In this document: one piece after another, positions 35,831-46,111 of the stretch
Layout of the letters: every line of letters starts with the position of its first letter
Position numbering within the stretch: the first letter of the stretch is position 1
Assembly (NCBI GenBank): GCA_020847395.1
Contig: JADLCD010000147.1
Span: 19,204-83,203, forward strand
Direction: 5' to 3'
Source: Chitinophagaceae bacterium
GTDB lineage: Bacteria; Bacteroidota; Bacteroidia; Chitinophagales; Chitinophagaceae
DNA: 64,000 nucleotides
Notes under the pieces: model-generated
Database searches by the model: none
What the model saw: only the letters and a program-made list of their open reading frames with translations
What the model was told of the DNA's origin: nothing
Translations under genes and position numbers: made by a program

Positions 35831-38800
35831 ATGAAAAAACTACTCGTATTTCCTGCGGCATTATTGCTGTATACTTTATCTGCCGCGCAACAAACAACAC
35901 AACCCACTCTTGATGCATTGTATAAAAATTTTTTAACGCCACCTGCAACTGCTAAACCCCGCGTGTGGTGGCACTGGATGAATGGCAACATCACACAAGA
36001 TGGTATTGCCAGTGACCTGAAATGGATGAAGCGATCTGGCATTGGTGGTTTTCAAAATTTTGATGCGGCGTTAATGACACCCCAGATTGTTGAAAAACGC
36101 CTTACTTATATGACCCCTGAATGGAAATCCGTTTTTGCTTTTACTGCAAAACTTGCTGACTCACTGCAACTGGAAATGGCAATTGCCGGATCACCAGGCT
36201 GGAGCGAAAGTGGAGGACCCTGGGTAAAAGCTGAAGATGGCATGAAGAAAATTGTATGGAGTGAGAAAAAGATTAAGGGAGGAAAATCATTGGTAGAAAG
36301 ATTATCACAGCCTCCTTCTGTAACAGGTACTTTTCAAAATATTCCTTTGCAGGCGCAACTAAGTTTAAGTGCACCGGTTGAAGCCCCGCCGCAATATTAC
36401 AGAGACATTGCTGTTATTGCCTACAAAATACCGGACGCAGATGTTTTGCTAAACGATTTGAAACCTGTAATAACTTCAAGTGCAGGCAGTTTCAATCTTG
36501 CTCAACTCACAGATGGCGATCTTGCCACAACAAATCTTCTTCCTTCTGATAGTGTTAAAGGATATGCATGGATACAGTTTGCTTTTGAGCAGCCGCAAAC
36601 CATTAAAGCAATTACAATAGTTGGCGGCGGCGATAAAGGGCCGTTTGGATTATACGGTGATTTTAAAGAAACACGCTCGTTGGAAGCAAGTGATGATGGA
36701 CAAAACTTTACGCGTGTTTGTTATATACCCGCCGGCAATGTATTGCAACAAACTATTTCCATTCCGGCTACTGCTGCAAAATATTTCAGGGTTACTTTTA
36801 AAAATCCGCCGCCTTTGTTCAGCTTTGCCGGTTTGAACGGAAACGGAGAACCACCTAAAGCACCCCCAGGTACAGGCATTGCCGAATTGGTAATGCATAC
36901 CGCATCAAGAATACATATGTTTGAAGAGAAGGCTGCATTCTCAACAGGTGGCGATTTTTATGCGCTTGCAACGCCGGCCTCAAATGATATTATTAACGAA
37001 AACGACATTATCGACATCAGCAATAATTTTGGGCCTGATGCTATATTAAGATGGGACGCTCCTGAAGGTAACTGGAATATTGTGCGTTATGGTTTTTCAC
37101 TCACTGGCAAACAAAATCATCCGGCATCTCCTGAAGCTACAGGGCTTGAGGTTGATAAATTAGATGCAGCGGCTGTGAAAGCATATTTCACCAGTTACCT
37201 TGATCAATATAAAAGTGCTGCTAATGGTTTGATGGGCAGCAAAGGTTTGCAATATATTGTAACGGATAGTTGGGAAGCTGGTACGCAAAACTGGACAAAT
37301 AACCTCCCGGCTGAGTTTCAAAAACGTCGTGGCTACAATCTCATGAATTGGATGCCTGTATTAACCGGTCGTATTATTAAAAGTGCTGAAGCAAGCGAAC
37401 GTTTTCTATGGGACTTTCGTAAAACACTTGCTGAACTGGTGGTAGAAAATCACTACGACCAGTTAACTAATTTACTAAAGGAGCGCGGCATGAAACGTTA
37501 TTCTGAATCGCATGAAAGCGGCAGGGCATTGATTGCAGATGGTATGGATGTGAAACGTACTGCCGCTATACCGATGGCAGCCATGTGGACTCCCGGCGCT
37601 ATTGGTGGAGATGGCACAGGTTATAAAGCAGATATTCGAGAGTCTGCTTCTGTAGCGCATATTTACGGGCAAAATATTACCGCCGCGGAATCGCTTACCG
37701 CAATTGGCACGATGGGTAATGCATGGTCCTATTCACCCGAAAAATTAAAGCCCACTGCTGATCTTGAAATGGCAAGCGGATTAAACAGGTTTGTTATTCA
37801 TACATCTGTACACCAGCCGGTGGATGATAAAATTCCTGGATTGGGATTAGGGCCATTTGGTCAATGGTTTAACCGCCACGAAACATGGGCAGAGCAGGCA
37901 AAAGCCTGGACGGATTATCTTGCCCGCAGTTGTTATTTATTGCAGCAGGGAAAATTTGTTGCTGATATAGTGTACTATTATGGAGAAGACAATAATATCA
38001 CTTCATTATTCGGAAAAAAATTACCGGCAATACCCGAAGGATATAACTATGATTTCATCAACAGCAATGCATTGCTGCATTTACTTGCGGTAAACAATAA
38101 TAAGTTGGTTACGCCGGGTGGTATGCAGTATACTGTGCTGGTGCTCGATTCAAACAGCACACATATTCCGCTGAAAGTATTACAAAAAATTCAGGCATTG
38201 GTTAATGCAGGAGCTATTGTAGCAGGGCCTAAACCTGTTGCCAGCACCGGTTTGCAGGAAGATAACAATGCATTTATTGCACTCGCCAATCAATTGTGGG
38301 GCGATGGCAATGCACCTAAAACAACAGGCAGCGGAAAAGTATATGGTACATCAAATATTCAACAGGTGCTGGATGCTTTGCAGGTGAGCGCAGATTTTGA
38401 ATATTCAAAACCTGATGCAAAAACACAGTTATTGTTTGTACACAGAAAACTTGCTGCACAGGATATTTATTGGATAAATAGCAGAACGGATAAAAATGAA
38501 ACAATTGACGCAAGTTTCAGGATCACCGGAAAATCAGTTGAACTGTGGTATCCGGAAACAGGAAGAAAAGAACTGGTTTCATATACGGTTGAAAATGGTT
38601 ATACCAAAGTTTCATTACATCTTACTCCAAACGACGCAGTTTTTGTTGTATTCGGTAATAACAGTAATTCATCTGCTGTAAATGTTCCTGCCATAAAGGA
38701 AACACCTGTATCAACATTAGATGAATCATGGAAAATAGATTTTCAAAAAGACCGTGGCGCGCCGGCAAGTATCAGTGTTGATAAACTACAATCCTTCACT

Positions 38801-39193
38801 GAAAATAATGATAATGGCGTGAAATATTTTTCAGGCATTGCTACTTATACCAAAACTATTGATGCTGCGGCAAACTGGTTTAAGCAGGGCGCTAAGCTAT
38901 GGATTGATTTGGGCGATGTAAAAAATATTGCTGAAGTATTTGTAAATGGAAAATCAGCAGGTATTGTTTGGAAAAAACCATTTAAAGTTGATATAAGCAG
39001 TTTATTAAAACCAGGTAAAAATACATTAACAGTTAAAGTTACCAACCTGTGGGTAAACAGGTTAATTGGCGACCAGCAACCGGGCGTTGATAAGAAAATA
39101 ACGTATACAACCATGCCCTTCTACAAAGCTAATTCACCGTTGCTGCCGTCGGGATTGCTTGGGCCTGTACAGGTAATTTCCGCAGGAAAATAA
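35831..39193 (+). CDS. Secreted GH106-type alpha-L-rhamnosidase
   Basis: 1120 residues from ATG 35831, which opens a signal peptide (MKKLLVFPAALLLYTLSAAQ); an upstream in-frame start would bury it. The GH106 catalytic region is marked by PRVWWHWMNGNITQDGIASD, SGIGGFQNFDAALM, AIAGSPGWSESGGPWV, VTDSWEAGTQNWTNNLP and MKRYSESHESGRALIADGMD. The C-terminal part contains beta-sandwich modules, including a galactose-binding-like domain near the end (LWIDLGDVKNIAEVFVNGKS). Expected substrate: alpha-L-rhamnosides of plant or bacterial polysaccharides. It stands alone between divergent and unrelated genes. Confidence 0.92.
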   Translation: MKKLLVFPAALLLYTLSAAQQTTQPTLDALYKNFLTPPATAKPRVWWHWMNGNITQDGIASDLKWMKRSGIGGFQNFDAALMTPQIVEKRLTYMTPEWKSVFAFTAKLADSLQLEMAIAGSPGWSESGGPWVKAEDGMKKIVWSEKKIKGGKSLVERLSQPPSVTGTFQNIPLQAQLSLSAPVEAPPQYYRDIAVIAYKIPDADVLLNDLKPVITSSAGSFNLAQLTDGDLATTNLLPSDSVKGYAWIQFAFEQPQTIKAITIVGGGDKGPFGLYGDFKETRSLEASDDGQNFTRVCYIPAGNVLQQTISIPATAAKYFRVTFKNPPPLFSFAGLNGNGEPPKAPPGTGIAELVMHTASRIHMFEEKAAFSTGGDFYALATPASNDIINENDIIDISNNFGPDAILRWDAPEGNWNIVRYGFSLTGKQNHPASPEATGLEVDKLDAAAVKAYFTSYLDQYKSAANGLMGSKGLQYIVTDSWEAGTQNWTNNLPAEFQKRRGYNLMNWMPVLTGRIIKSAEASERFLWDFRKTLAELVVENHYDQLTNLLKERGMKRYSESHESGRALIADGMDVKRTAAIPMAAMWTPGAIGGDGTGYKADIRESASVAHIYGQNITAAESLTAIGTMGNAWSYSPEKLKPTADLEMASGLNRFVIHTSVHQPVDDKIPGLGLGPFGQWFNRHETWAEQAKAWTDYLARSCYLLQQGKFVADIVYYYGEDNNITSLFGKKLPAIPEGYNYDFINSNALLHLLAVNNNKLVTPGGMQYTVLVLDSNSTHIPLKVLQKIQALVNAGAIVAGPKPVASTGLQEDNNAFIALANQLWGDGNAPKTTGSGKVYGTSNIQQVLDALQVSADFEYSKPDAKTQLLFVHRKLAAQDIYWINSRTDKNETIDASFRITGKSVELWYPETGRKELVSYTVENGYTKVSLHLTPNDAVFVVFGNNSNSSAVNVPAIKETPVSTLDESWKIDFQKDRGAPASISVDKLQSFTENNDNGVKYFSGIATYTKTIDAAANWFKQGAKLWIDLGDVKNIAEVFVNGKSAGIVWKKPFKVDISSLLKPGKNTLTVKVTNLWVNRLIGDQQPGVDKKITYTTMPFYKANSPLLPSGLLGPVQVISAGK

Positions 39194-39214
39194 AATAAGG
39201 TTTCAAATTATATT

Positions 39215-39259
39215 CATGCATAGCATATCACAAGTATATTTGTTGGTATACTATGCATG
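39215..39259. promoter_or_regulatory. Inverted repeat spanning promoter and start codon of the TauE/SafE gene
   Basis: Arms CATGCATAGCATAT (39215-39228) and GTATACTATGCATG (39246-39259) pair with one mismatch. A TAnnTTTG box (TATATTTG, 39235-39242) lies inside the loop, and the ATG (39253) lies in the right arm. It could be an operator or an RNA hairpin hiding the start. Confidence 0.45.
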
Positions 39260-40008
39260 ATTTATTTGCTGCGCATTCATTATCAGCCTGGATTCTTATA
39301 TCGCTCGCCGCTTTTTTTATCGGGCTGTCAAAAGCTGGTCTTAAAGGTGTTGATATGCTGAATATTACCCTGATGGCTGTGGTACTTGGTAGCAAAGCTT
39401 CTACAGGCATTGTATTGCCGTTATTATGCTTTGCTGATTTGATGGCTGTAAAATATTATCACCGTCATGTGCAATGGAATCATTTCTGGAAGCTTATTCC
39501 CTGGATGGCGATAGGCGTGCTGATAGGCGTATTTATAGGACAGGATATGAATGAAGCTGTTTTCAGGAAGGTGATGGCGGTTTTTATTATACTAACGGTA
39601 ATGATTATGCTTTTTCTTGAGGTAAGAAAATCTGTTGTTATACCTTCCAATAAATTGTTTGTTTCGTCGATGGGGCTTGTATCGGGGCTAACAACCATGT
39701 TGGGAAATCTTGCCGGCGCGTTTTCCAATATCTACTTCCTGGCTATGCGCTTACCAAAAAATGATTTTATAGGAACAGCAGCCTGGGTTTTTCTCGCGGT
39801 AAACTATTTCAAACTTCCTTTCCAGGTATTTTTCTGGAAAAACATTACGGCTGCCACCCTTAAAACAGATATATTACTTTTGCCTTCACTGCTGGTTGGT
39901 TTTTTGCTTGGAATAAAAATTGTGGCCGTCATAAAAGATGATAACTACAGGAAAGTAATTATAGTATTAACATTTATCGGAGCATTGTTTATTTTTTTGA
40001 AAAGATGA
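39253..40008 (+). CDS. TauE/SafE-family anion exporter
   Basis: 251 residues, about eight predicted membrane helices. Family signs are the N-terminal FFIGLSKAGLKGVDMLNITL (the glycine- and lysine-containing motif of PF01925), ASTGIVLPLLCFADLMAV, FWKLIPWMAIGVLIG and, in the second repeat, LTTMLGNLAGAFSNIYFLA. Members export sulfite, sulfoacetate or related organosulfur anions. The cargo here is unknown. The gene begins inside an inverted repeat that may regulate it; a ferredoxin-reductase-like gene follows after 79 nt on the same strand. Confidence 0.9.
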   Translation: MHDLFAAHSLSAWILISLAAFFIGLSKAGLKGVDMLNITLMAVVLGSKASTGIVLPLLCFADLMAVKYYHRHVQWNHFWKLIPWMAIGVLIGVFIGQDMNEAVFRKVMAVFIILTVMIMLFLEVRKSVVIPSNKLFVSSMGLVSGLTTMLGNLAGAFSNIYFLAMRLPKNDFIGTAAWVFLAVNYFKLPFQVFFWKNITAATLKTDILLLPSLLVGFLLGIKIVAVIKDDNYRKVIIVLTFIGALFIFLKR

Positions 40009-40087
40009 GGGCTGTAGTGAATAGTGAATACAGGCACGAGAGTTGTGCTATTGTTATTCAAAACAATTCATTCAAAAAATAAATATT

Positions 40088-40744
40088 ATGGAAGATATAG
40101 TAAAAATAATATCCATTGAACGGGTAACACACGATGTAAAACATTACCGGGTTGAAAAACCAAAAGGGTATACATTTCAACCCGGACAGGCAACGGAAGT
40201 AGCCATTAACAAGGCGCAATGGAAGGATGAAAGACGCCCATTTACCTTTACGGGTTTAAATGAATGGCCGCATCTCGAATTCACTATAAAATCTTACCGC
40301 GACCATGATGGCGTAACCAATAATTTAGATAATCTGAAACAGGGAGATGAATTGATTATTCATGATGTGTGGGGTGCCATCTCGTATAATGGCCCGGGCT
40401 ATTTTATTGCAGGTGGGGCAGGCGTTACACCTTTTATTGCCATTTTTCGCCAGTTGTATAAAGATAACCTGGTTGAAGACAATGAATTATTTTTTTCAAA
40501 TAAAACATCTGCTGATATTATTATGAAAGATGGATTTGAAAAAATGTTGGGAGATAAAGTACATTTTATTTTAACCCAGGAAGGCAATAAAAAGGAATAT
40601 ATAGATAAAGCCTATTTACAAACGCATATAAAAAATTTTTCAAAGCCTTTTTACATTTGCGGGCCTGATAAAATGGTTGAAGGTATTAGTAATATATTAA
40701 AAGAATTAGGTGCAAAACCTGAAGCGCTGGTATTTGAGAAATAG
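40088..40744 (+). CDS. Ferredoxin-NADP reductase-like flavoprotein
   Basis: 218 residues from ATG 40088 (MEDIVKIISIERV); an earlier in-frame start adds 15 residues that fit no family pattern. The FAD-binding barrel has FQPGQATEV and ERRPFTFTGL (RxF[TS] flavin motif). The NAD(P) domain has YFIAGGAGVTPFIAIFRQLY and the closing ICGPDKMVEGISNILKELG. No iron-sulfur domain is fused. It probably passes electrons between NAD(P)H and flavodoxin, ferredoxin or another carrier in the cytosol. Confidence 0.88.
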   Translation: MEDIVKIISIERVTHDVKHYRVEKPKGYTFQPGQATEVAINKAQWKDERRPFTFTGLNEWPHLEFTIKSYRDHDGVTNNLDNLKQGDELIIHDVWGAISYNGPGYFIAGGAGVTPFIAIFRQLYKDNLVEDNELFFSNKTSADIIMKDGFEKMLGDKVHFILTQEGNKKEYIDKAYLQTHIKNFSKPFYICGPDKMVEGISNILKELGAKPEALVFEK

Positions 40745-40873
40745 CATTATAATCAGCAGATGCCATGCATCACTCATTTCTTTACTTTATTACTGGTGCT
40801 TAAACAAAAGACCTGTAAAATTCGGAATTTAGCTAACAATCGTTAACTTGTATTACTAAAACATTTGCTTGTT

Positions 40874-43792
40874 ATGAAACTACTAACCCTAAAAACAGCG
40901 ATCGCTTTTCTTCTATCGTGTTTTACGCTTTCACTGTACGCACAAAATACTGTTATTTCAGGACATGTAAAGAACAATGCTGATCGTTCGGCAGTAAGTT
41001 CTGTTTCTGTTACTATTAAAGGCAGCACCGAAGGAACATTTACTGATCCGAAGGGGCAATTCAGAATCTCCACATCCAAATCATTACCACTTACTATAGT
41101 ATTATCGTCTGTGGGATTTGAAACAAAAGAAGTGGAAGTATCCGGAACTGCTGAATCGCTTGAGATAGAACTTTTACCAACTGCTACACTTGGAGAAGAA
41201 GTAGTGGTTGCAGCAACACGTTCTGCAACAAGGGTAATGGAATCGCCCGTTTCTATTGAAAGATTAAGTGCGAATAATATTCGCACAAGCCCTGCTACCA
41301 GTTACTATGATATGGTAGGACAATTGAAAGGTGTAGATATCACTACCTCATCACTTACTTTTAAAACACCCAGTACAAGAGGATTTAATTTTTCAGGTAA
41401 TACAAGGTTTAACCAACTGGTTGATGGAATGGATAACCAGGCACCCGGTTTAAATTTTTCACTCGGAAGTTTTGTAGGACTTACAGAACTGGATGTAGAT
41501 AATATGGAGCTTTTGCCAGGAGCATCATCTGCATTATATGGGCAGGGAGGTATTAATGGTACATTGCTCATCAATAGCAAAGATCCCTTTAAATACCAGG
41601 GATTGAGTTTTCAGATAAAAACCGGCATGAATCATATTGCCAGCCCGCAACGTGCAGAACCCGGATGGTATAACGACTGGTCTGCACGATGGGCAAAAGC
41701 TTTCAACAATAAGTTCGCTTTCAAAATAGGATTTCAATTGCTACAGGCAAAAGACTGGATTGCCAATAGCACAGCAGATTATGACAGAAAAACAAGAACA
41801 TCAAAAAATGGCACCCGCCAAACTGATCCTAATTATGATGGTGTAAACGTATATGGTGATGAAACCAATATGCAGGATAACGGCTATACTATGCAAAGTC
41901 TTGCGCAGGCGGTACAATATCAAACCCAGCAAGGTATATTACAAGCTACCGCAGGCACGCTGGATATTATTCAAACAATGAATGCGGCCCTTCCTGCCAA
42001 TGCCACTCCCCAGCAAATAGGTGCATTTATAGGAAGCCTTCCCGCAGGATTGCAAACATCAGTAACCAATCTTGTACCTTTTTATTTTGGGTTGAGAAAT
42101 AATGTAATACCCCAGGCAAGTGCCTCACGTACCGGCTATGCAGAAAGTGATATGGTAAATCCCAACACGGTTAACTTCAAGTTATCAGGAAGCCTGCATT
42201 ACAAATTCAATTCAAGATTAGAAGCTGTTTTTGCCGGGTACTACGGAACAGGTAATACGGTATATACAGGCAGTGACAGGTATTCATTAAAGAACGCTAA
42301 AATCGGGCAGTATAAGTTAGAATTAAAAAGTAAAAACTGGTTCTTACGCGGGTATACAACGCAGGAAAATGCAGGAGAAGCATACAATGCTACCATTACA
42401 GCCCGCAGGTTAAATGAAGCATGGAAATCAAGCACCTTATGGTTTCCTCAGTATGTAGCGGCATATTCACAGGCAAAACTTTCCGGTGCAGATGATGCAA
42501 CCGCACATAATGCCGCCCGTGCATATGCAGACCAGGGAAGACCTGCTGCAGGTTCTACAGAATTTAAATCATTGTTTGACAAGGTAAGAACAACGCCTAT
42601 ACCTTCAGGGGGTTTATTTTTAGACAAAAGTGATTTATGGGTTGCGGAAGGGCAATATAATTTTAAAGAAGTAATTCCCTTTGTTGAATTGATTATTGGC
42701 GCGTCATGGAAACAATATATTCTTAACTCACAGGGAACATTATTTATAGATTATGATGGAAGAATTAAAATAAATGAATACGGCGCTTATGGTCAACTTA
42801 CCAAAAGGCTTTTTAACGATCATCTTACATTAAGTGTTTCGGGCAGGTATGATAAAAATGAAAACTTTAAAGGCAGGTTTACGCCAAGAGCAACGGCATT
42901 GGTTAAGTTAGCACAGGATCATAATATCCGCCTGAGCTATCAAACAGCATATCGTTTCCCATCTACACAGCAGCAATATATCAATCTTGAAATTGGCGGC
43001 GGGCAATTTCTTGTAGGAGGATTACCCTGGATACTTAATTCAAGCCTTTCCGGCAGCAAAGCCGGGCCAGGTTTAGGTAGCGGCACTGTATTCAGGTTAA
43101 ATAGTGCTGCCGAACCAATTGGCACTTACAAATACAGGGAATTTAAACCGGAAAGTGTAACATCATATGAAGTAGGCTACAAAGGATTGATTGCAAAAAA
43201 ACTGATGATTGATGTTTATTATTATACAGGCGAGTATCAGAATTTTTTAGGGCGCACATTGGTAGGAAAACAAATTTCTGCAACACAAACACAGATATAT
43301 TCCATTGTTGAGAATGCGGCCACCATGTCATCACAAGCAGATGGATCAGTAAAAGTAGATCCTATCAAAGTAAAAACATCTGGTTATGGGGCAGGATTGG
43401 ATTACAGGCTTACCAGCGGGCTTTCATTCTTTATTAACTATTATCACGACAAACTTGGAAATGTTCCTACAGATTTTTCCGCACAGTTTAATACACCCAA
43501 ACATCGTATTAACTTCGGCTTGGGTCATGCAGGTTTTGGAAAAGATAAAAGAGTGGTATTTAACGTAACAGGTCGTTGGCAATCATCGTTTATGTGGGAT
43601 GCAGATTTTGCTACCGGAGAAGTGCCTGCATTTTTTACAGTAGATGCAATGGTTGGATATAAATTTCCTGCTATTAACTCATTGCTAAAATTAGGAGCAA
43701 CCAACCTGCTTAACAAATATTATATGAATGCTTATGGAAATCCGCAAATTGGCGGTCTCTATTACGTAAGCTTTGCCTATAACATTTTTTAG
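40874..43792 (+). CDS. TonB-dependent receptor with CarboxypepD_reg domain
   Basis: 972 residues from ATG 40874 (MKLLTLKTAIAFLLSCFTLS begins the signal peptide); an in-frame TTG 9 nt upstream is ignored. After a carboxypeptidase-regulatory-like domain (VSVTIKGSTEGTFTDPKGQF) comes the plug (SPVSIERLSANNIRTSPA, SSALYGQGGINGTLLINSK) and a large barrel ending in the typical aromatic residue (YYVSFAYNIF). The plug reads TRGFNFSGNTRFNQLVDGMD, as in receptors that work without a SusD partner. The ligand is unknown. A terminator-like hairpin follows. Confidence 0.92.
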   Translation: MKLLTLKTAIAFLLSCFTLSLYAQNTVISGHVKNNADRSAVSSVSVTIKGSTEGTFTDPKGQFRISTSKSLPLTIVLSSVGFETKEVEVSGTAESLEIELLPTATLGEEVVVAATRSATRVMESPVSIERLSANNIRTSPATSYYDMVGQLKGVDITTSSLTFKTPSTRGFNFSGNTRFNQLVDGMDNQAPGLNFSLGSFVGLTELDVDNMELLPGASSALYGQGGINGTLLINSKDPFKYQGLSFQIKTGMNHIASPQRAEPGWYNDWSARWAKAFNNKFAFKIGFQLLQAKDWIANSTADYDRKTRTSKNGTRQTDPNYDGVNVYGDETNMQDNGYTMQSLAQAVQYQTQQGILQATAGTLDIIQTMNAALPANATPQQIGAFIGSLPAGLQTSVTNLVPFYFGLRNNVIPQASASRTGYAESDMVNPNTVNFKLSGSLHYKFNSRLEAVFAGYYGTGNTVYTGSDRYSLKNAKIGQYKLELKSKNWFLRGYTTQENAGEAYNATITARRLNEAWKSSTLWFPQYVAAYSQAKLSGADDATAHNAARAYADQGRPAAGSTEFKSLFDKVRTTPIPSGGLFLDKSDLWVAEGQYNFKEVIPFVELIIGASWKQYILNSQGTLFIDYDGRIKINEYGAYGQLTKRLFNDHLTLSVSGRYDKNENFKGRFTPRATALVKLAQDHNIRLSYQTAYRFPSTQQQYINLEIGGGQFLVGGLPWILNSSLSGSKAGPGLGSGTVFRLNSAAEPIGTYKYREFKPESVTSYEVGYKGLIAKKLMIDVYYYTGEYQNFLGRTLVGKQISATQTQIYSIVENAATMSSQADGSVKVDPIKVKTSGYGAGLDYRLTSGLSFFINYYHDKLGNVPTDFSAQFNTPKHRINFGLGHAGFGKDKRVVFNVTGRWQSSFMWDADFATGEVPAFFTVDAMVGYKFPAINSLLKLGATNLLNKYYMNAYGNPQIGGLYYVSFAYNIF

Positions 43793-43823
43793 CCGTTGGT
43801 TATCTGTTAAAAAAATACTTAGG

Positions 43824-43856
43824 AAATGCTGTCTTTACCAGGCGGCATTTTTTATT
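43824..43856 (+). terminator. Probable terminator after the TonB receptor
   Basis: AAATGCTGTC, 7-nt loop, GGCGGCATTT (two G-U pairs) followed by TTTATTT. It lies 31 nt past the receptor stop and between convergent genes. Confidence 0.65.
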
Positions 43857-43868
43857 TAGCAACGATAA

Positions 43869-45296
43869 TTATCTCGATACCTTAAATACCGCTGCATACT
43901 TTCCTTTCCATTTAGTTTGCAATAGAGAAGGGATGCTAATAATCAAAGCCCCGTTTTGCTCCTTCCACTTTAGCTTTGCGCCAGTGCCGAGTAACGTTAT
44001 TCTACTACCGGCAGGAACAGGAAAACTTTTGATGATTACATCCTGTGGCAATTGAAGATTATCGCTTTCTGCTAAATAAAAAACATATTGTGTTTTTCCG
44101 TCTTCAGATTGAGTGAAGTGAATATTACCTAATTCATAAGGAGCCAAAGGTTTTGAGCCATGAATAGCTTCGGCATTTATTTTCATCCAGGCGCCAATTT
44201 CCTGCAGGCGCTGATATGCAATCGGGTCCCAATCACCGTTAGGCCCGGGTCCTATATTTAATAATAAATTCCCTCCTCGTGATACTATACGTATCAACAA
44301 CTGTACAATTTTCTGCGCAGACTTGTAATTATCATTGGGCACAAAGCTCCAGGAATCGCCCATTGTAATACAACTCTCCCAGGGGTAAGGCAATAGTTCA
44401 TGCGGTACTTCCTGTTCAGGTGTTGTGTAGTTTTCATAAGGGCCTGTAACTGTCCTGTCAACAATAAGCATACCGGGTTGATATGATCTTGCCATTTCCG
44501 CAATACTTTTCATATCAATATCCTGGTCTGTTGTAATACCACGCTGCCACTCAACAGTAGTATCAACAGTTGACAGCGGCCGAACCCACCCGCCATCGAG
44601 CCATAAAATATCAACCTTACCATAATCACTCACCAGTTCTTTAATCTGGTTATAGGTAAAGCTTTTAAATGCTTTCCACCTTTCCGGATATTTAGCAGGT
44701 TCATAATTCACATTCCTGTTTTTTGGAGGAAAATATTGCCACCAGTAATCGTTACTATGCCAGTCTGGTTTTGAAAAATAAGCGCCAATAGCAAAACCCT
44801 CTTTTCTGAACGCGTTAAAAATTTCTTTGGTAACGTTGCTGCGCGGGTTTTTAGAAAATGGAGTCTTTGCATCTGTGATCTTATAATCAGTTTGCTTTGT
44901 ATCAAACATAGAAAAACCATCGTGATGCTTTGTGGTAAAGATCATATACTTCATACCTGCGTCTTTTGCAGCCGCCACCCATTTTTCGGGTTGAAAACTT
45001 ACCGGGTTAAAGGTGGTTTGCAGGTTCTCGTATGCTTTTACATATTCAAAATAGTTTTTCGAATAAGGGCCTTTCCTTTGTGTCCAACCCTCATCTTCTG
45101 GACAAATACTCCAGCTTTCCACAATTCCCCACTGACTGTAGGTACCCCAATGCATAAATAATCCGAATTTCATTTTCTGCCACCTGGCAAGATTGTTAAC
45201 TACCGCTGTATCAGTTGGTGCTATATATTTTTTGTGTTGTGCTGTTGCCGGAATAATTGCCAACAGTAAGTAAGCCAAAATTGAAATATACCGCAT
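43869..45296 (-). CDS. Secreted GH29 alpha-L-fucosidase
   Basis: 475 residues with a signal peptide (MRYISILAYLLLAIIPATA). The retaining GH29 barrel is marked by FGLFMHWGTYSQWGIVESW, MKYMIFTTKHHDGFSMFDT and KVDILWLDGGWV, whose Asp (about residue 234) is the expected nucleophile, plus GGNLLLNIGPGPNGDWD. A C-terminal beta-sandwich follows (LLGTGAKLKWKEQNGALIIS). It releases alpha-linked fucose from glycans. A TATCTTTG box lies at 45336-45329 (minus strand), 32 nt before the ATG. No fucose-uptake or catabolic gene is adjacent; the GH95 gene is 15 kb away. Confidence 0.95.
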   Translation of the reverse strand: MRYISILAYLLLAIIPATAQHKKYIAPTDTAVVNNLARWQKMKFGLFMHWGTYSQWGIVESWSICPEDEGWTQRKGPYSKNYFEYVKAYENLQTTFNPVSFQPEKWVAAAKDAGMKYMIFTTKHHDGFSMFDTKQTDYKITDAKTPFSKNPRSNVTKEIFNAFRKEGFAIGAYFSKPDWHSNDYWWQYFPPKNRNVNYEPAKYPERWKAFKSFTYNQIKELVSDYGKVDILWLDGGWVRPLSTVDTTVEWQRGITTDQDIDMKSIAEMARSYQPGMLIVDRTVTGPYENYTTPEQEVPHELLPYPWESCITMGDSWSFVPNDNYKSAQKIVQLLIRIVSRGGNLLLNIGPGPNGDWDPIAYQRLQEIGAWMKINAEAIHGSKPLAPYELGNIHFTQSEDGKTQYVFYLAESDNLQLPQDVIIKSFPVPAGSRITLLGTGAKLKWKEQNGALIISIPSLLQTKWKGKYAAVFKVSR

Positions 45297-45370
45297 ATTG
45301 AATTTTTAAATTCTTGTTTAATATCCGTCAAAGATAAAGGTAATGGTAATAAAATTTCCTTGACTTAAGG

Positions 45371-45428
45371 GTTGCCAACCTTTCGAAAGCTTTTATTGAA
45401 TAGGAATAATTCTCAAAAGGTTGGCAAC
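45371..45428. repeat. Palindromic repeat GTTGCCAACCTTT ... AAAGGTTGGCAAC
   Basis: Arms of 13 bp (45371-45383 and 45416-45428) around 32 nt, in the divergent GH29/def region. The core AACCTTT/AAAGGTT resembles the palindromes near 54.8 and 57.4 kb. Confidence 0.6.
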
Positions 45429-45530
45429 TCTTGCGTTAATTTGAAATGCACCCGAACGGCATTGTCACAATCCTGAAATATTGGGAATTTCAATTATTTT
45501 TGCTGTCATTTTGGACTTTAATACAACAGC

Positions 45531-46109
45531 ATGATTTTACCAATTGCAGCATACGGCTCTCCGGTTTTAAGAACAGTTTGCAAAAATATAACAGCCGATT
45601 ACAAAGATTTGAATAATCTGATTGAAGACATGTGGGAAACAATGTACGCTTCCAGCGGCGTTGGCCTGGCTGCTCCGCAAATTAACAGGGATATACGGTT
45701 ATTTGTGATTGACAGCAGGCAGATATTTGAAGGGATGGATGAAGAAGATAAGAAAAAATATATTGATATTCCTGGTATAAAACAGGTTTTTATTAATGCG
45801 CATATAAAAGAACTTAATGGCGATGAATGGGCATACAATGAAGGTTGTTTAAGTATCCCCAAAATAAGAGAAGATGTATACCGGAATGAAGAAGTAACAT
45901 TGGAGTATGCTGACGAACAGTTTCAGTTACATACACAAACTTTTAAGGGTATTACTGCCAGGGTAATCTTACATGAATACGATCATATAGAAGGGAAACT
46001 GTTTATAGACTATCTTAAACCATTAAAAAGAAGATTGATTAAAGGGAAACTGGAAGACATATCTAAAGGAAAAGTGAGAGTAGATTATAGAATGTCGTTT
46101 CCAAAATAA
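45531..46109 (+). CDS. def: Peptide deformylase
   Basis: Removes the formyl group from the first methionine of new proteins; cytosolic metalloenzyme. 192 residues. Three family motifs are intact: GVGLAAPQ at residues 43-50, EGCLSIP near 104 (metal-binding Cys) and HEYDH near 148 (two metal-binding His and the catalytic Glu). The C-terminal tail LKPLKRRLIKGKLEDISKGK is typical. A TATTTTTG box lies at 45495-45502 without a clear -33 partner. The next gene starts 2 nt after the stop, so they form an operon. Confidence 0.98.
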   Translation: MILPIAAYGSPVLRTVCKNITADYKDLNNLIEDMWETMYASSGVGLAAPQINRDIRLFVIDSRQIFEGMDEEDKKKYIDIPGIKQVFINAHIKELNGDEWAYNEGCLSIPKIREDVYRNEEVTLEYADEQFQLHTQTFKGITARVILHEYDHIEGKLFIDYLKPLKRRLIKGKLEDISKGKVRVDYRMSFPK

Positions 46110-46111
46110 TT

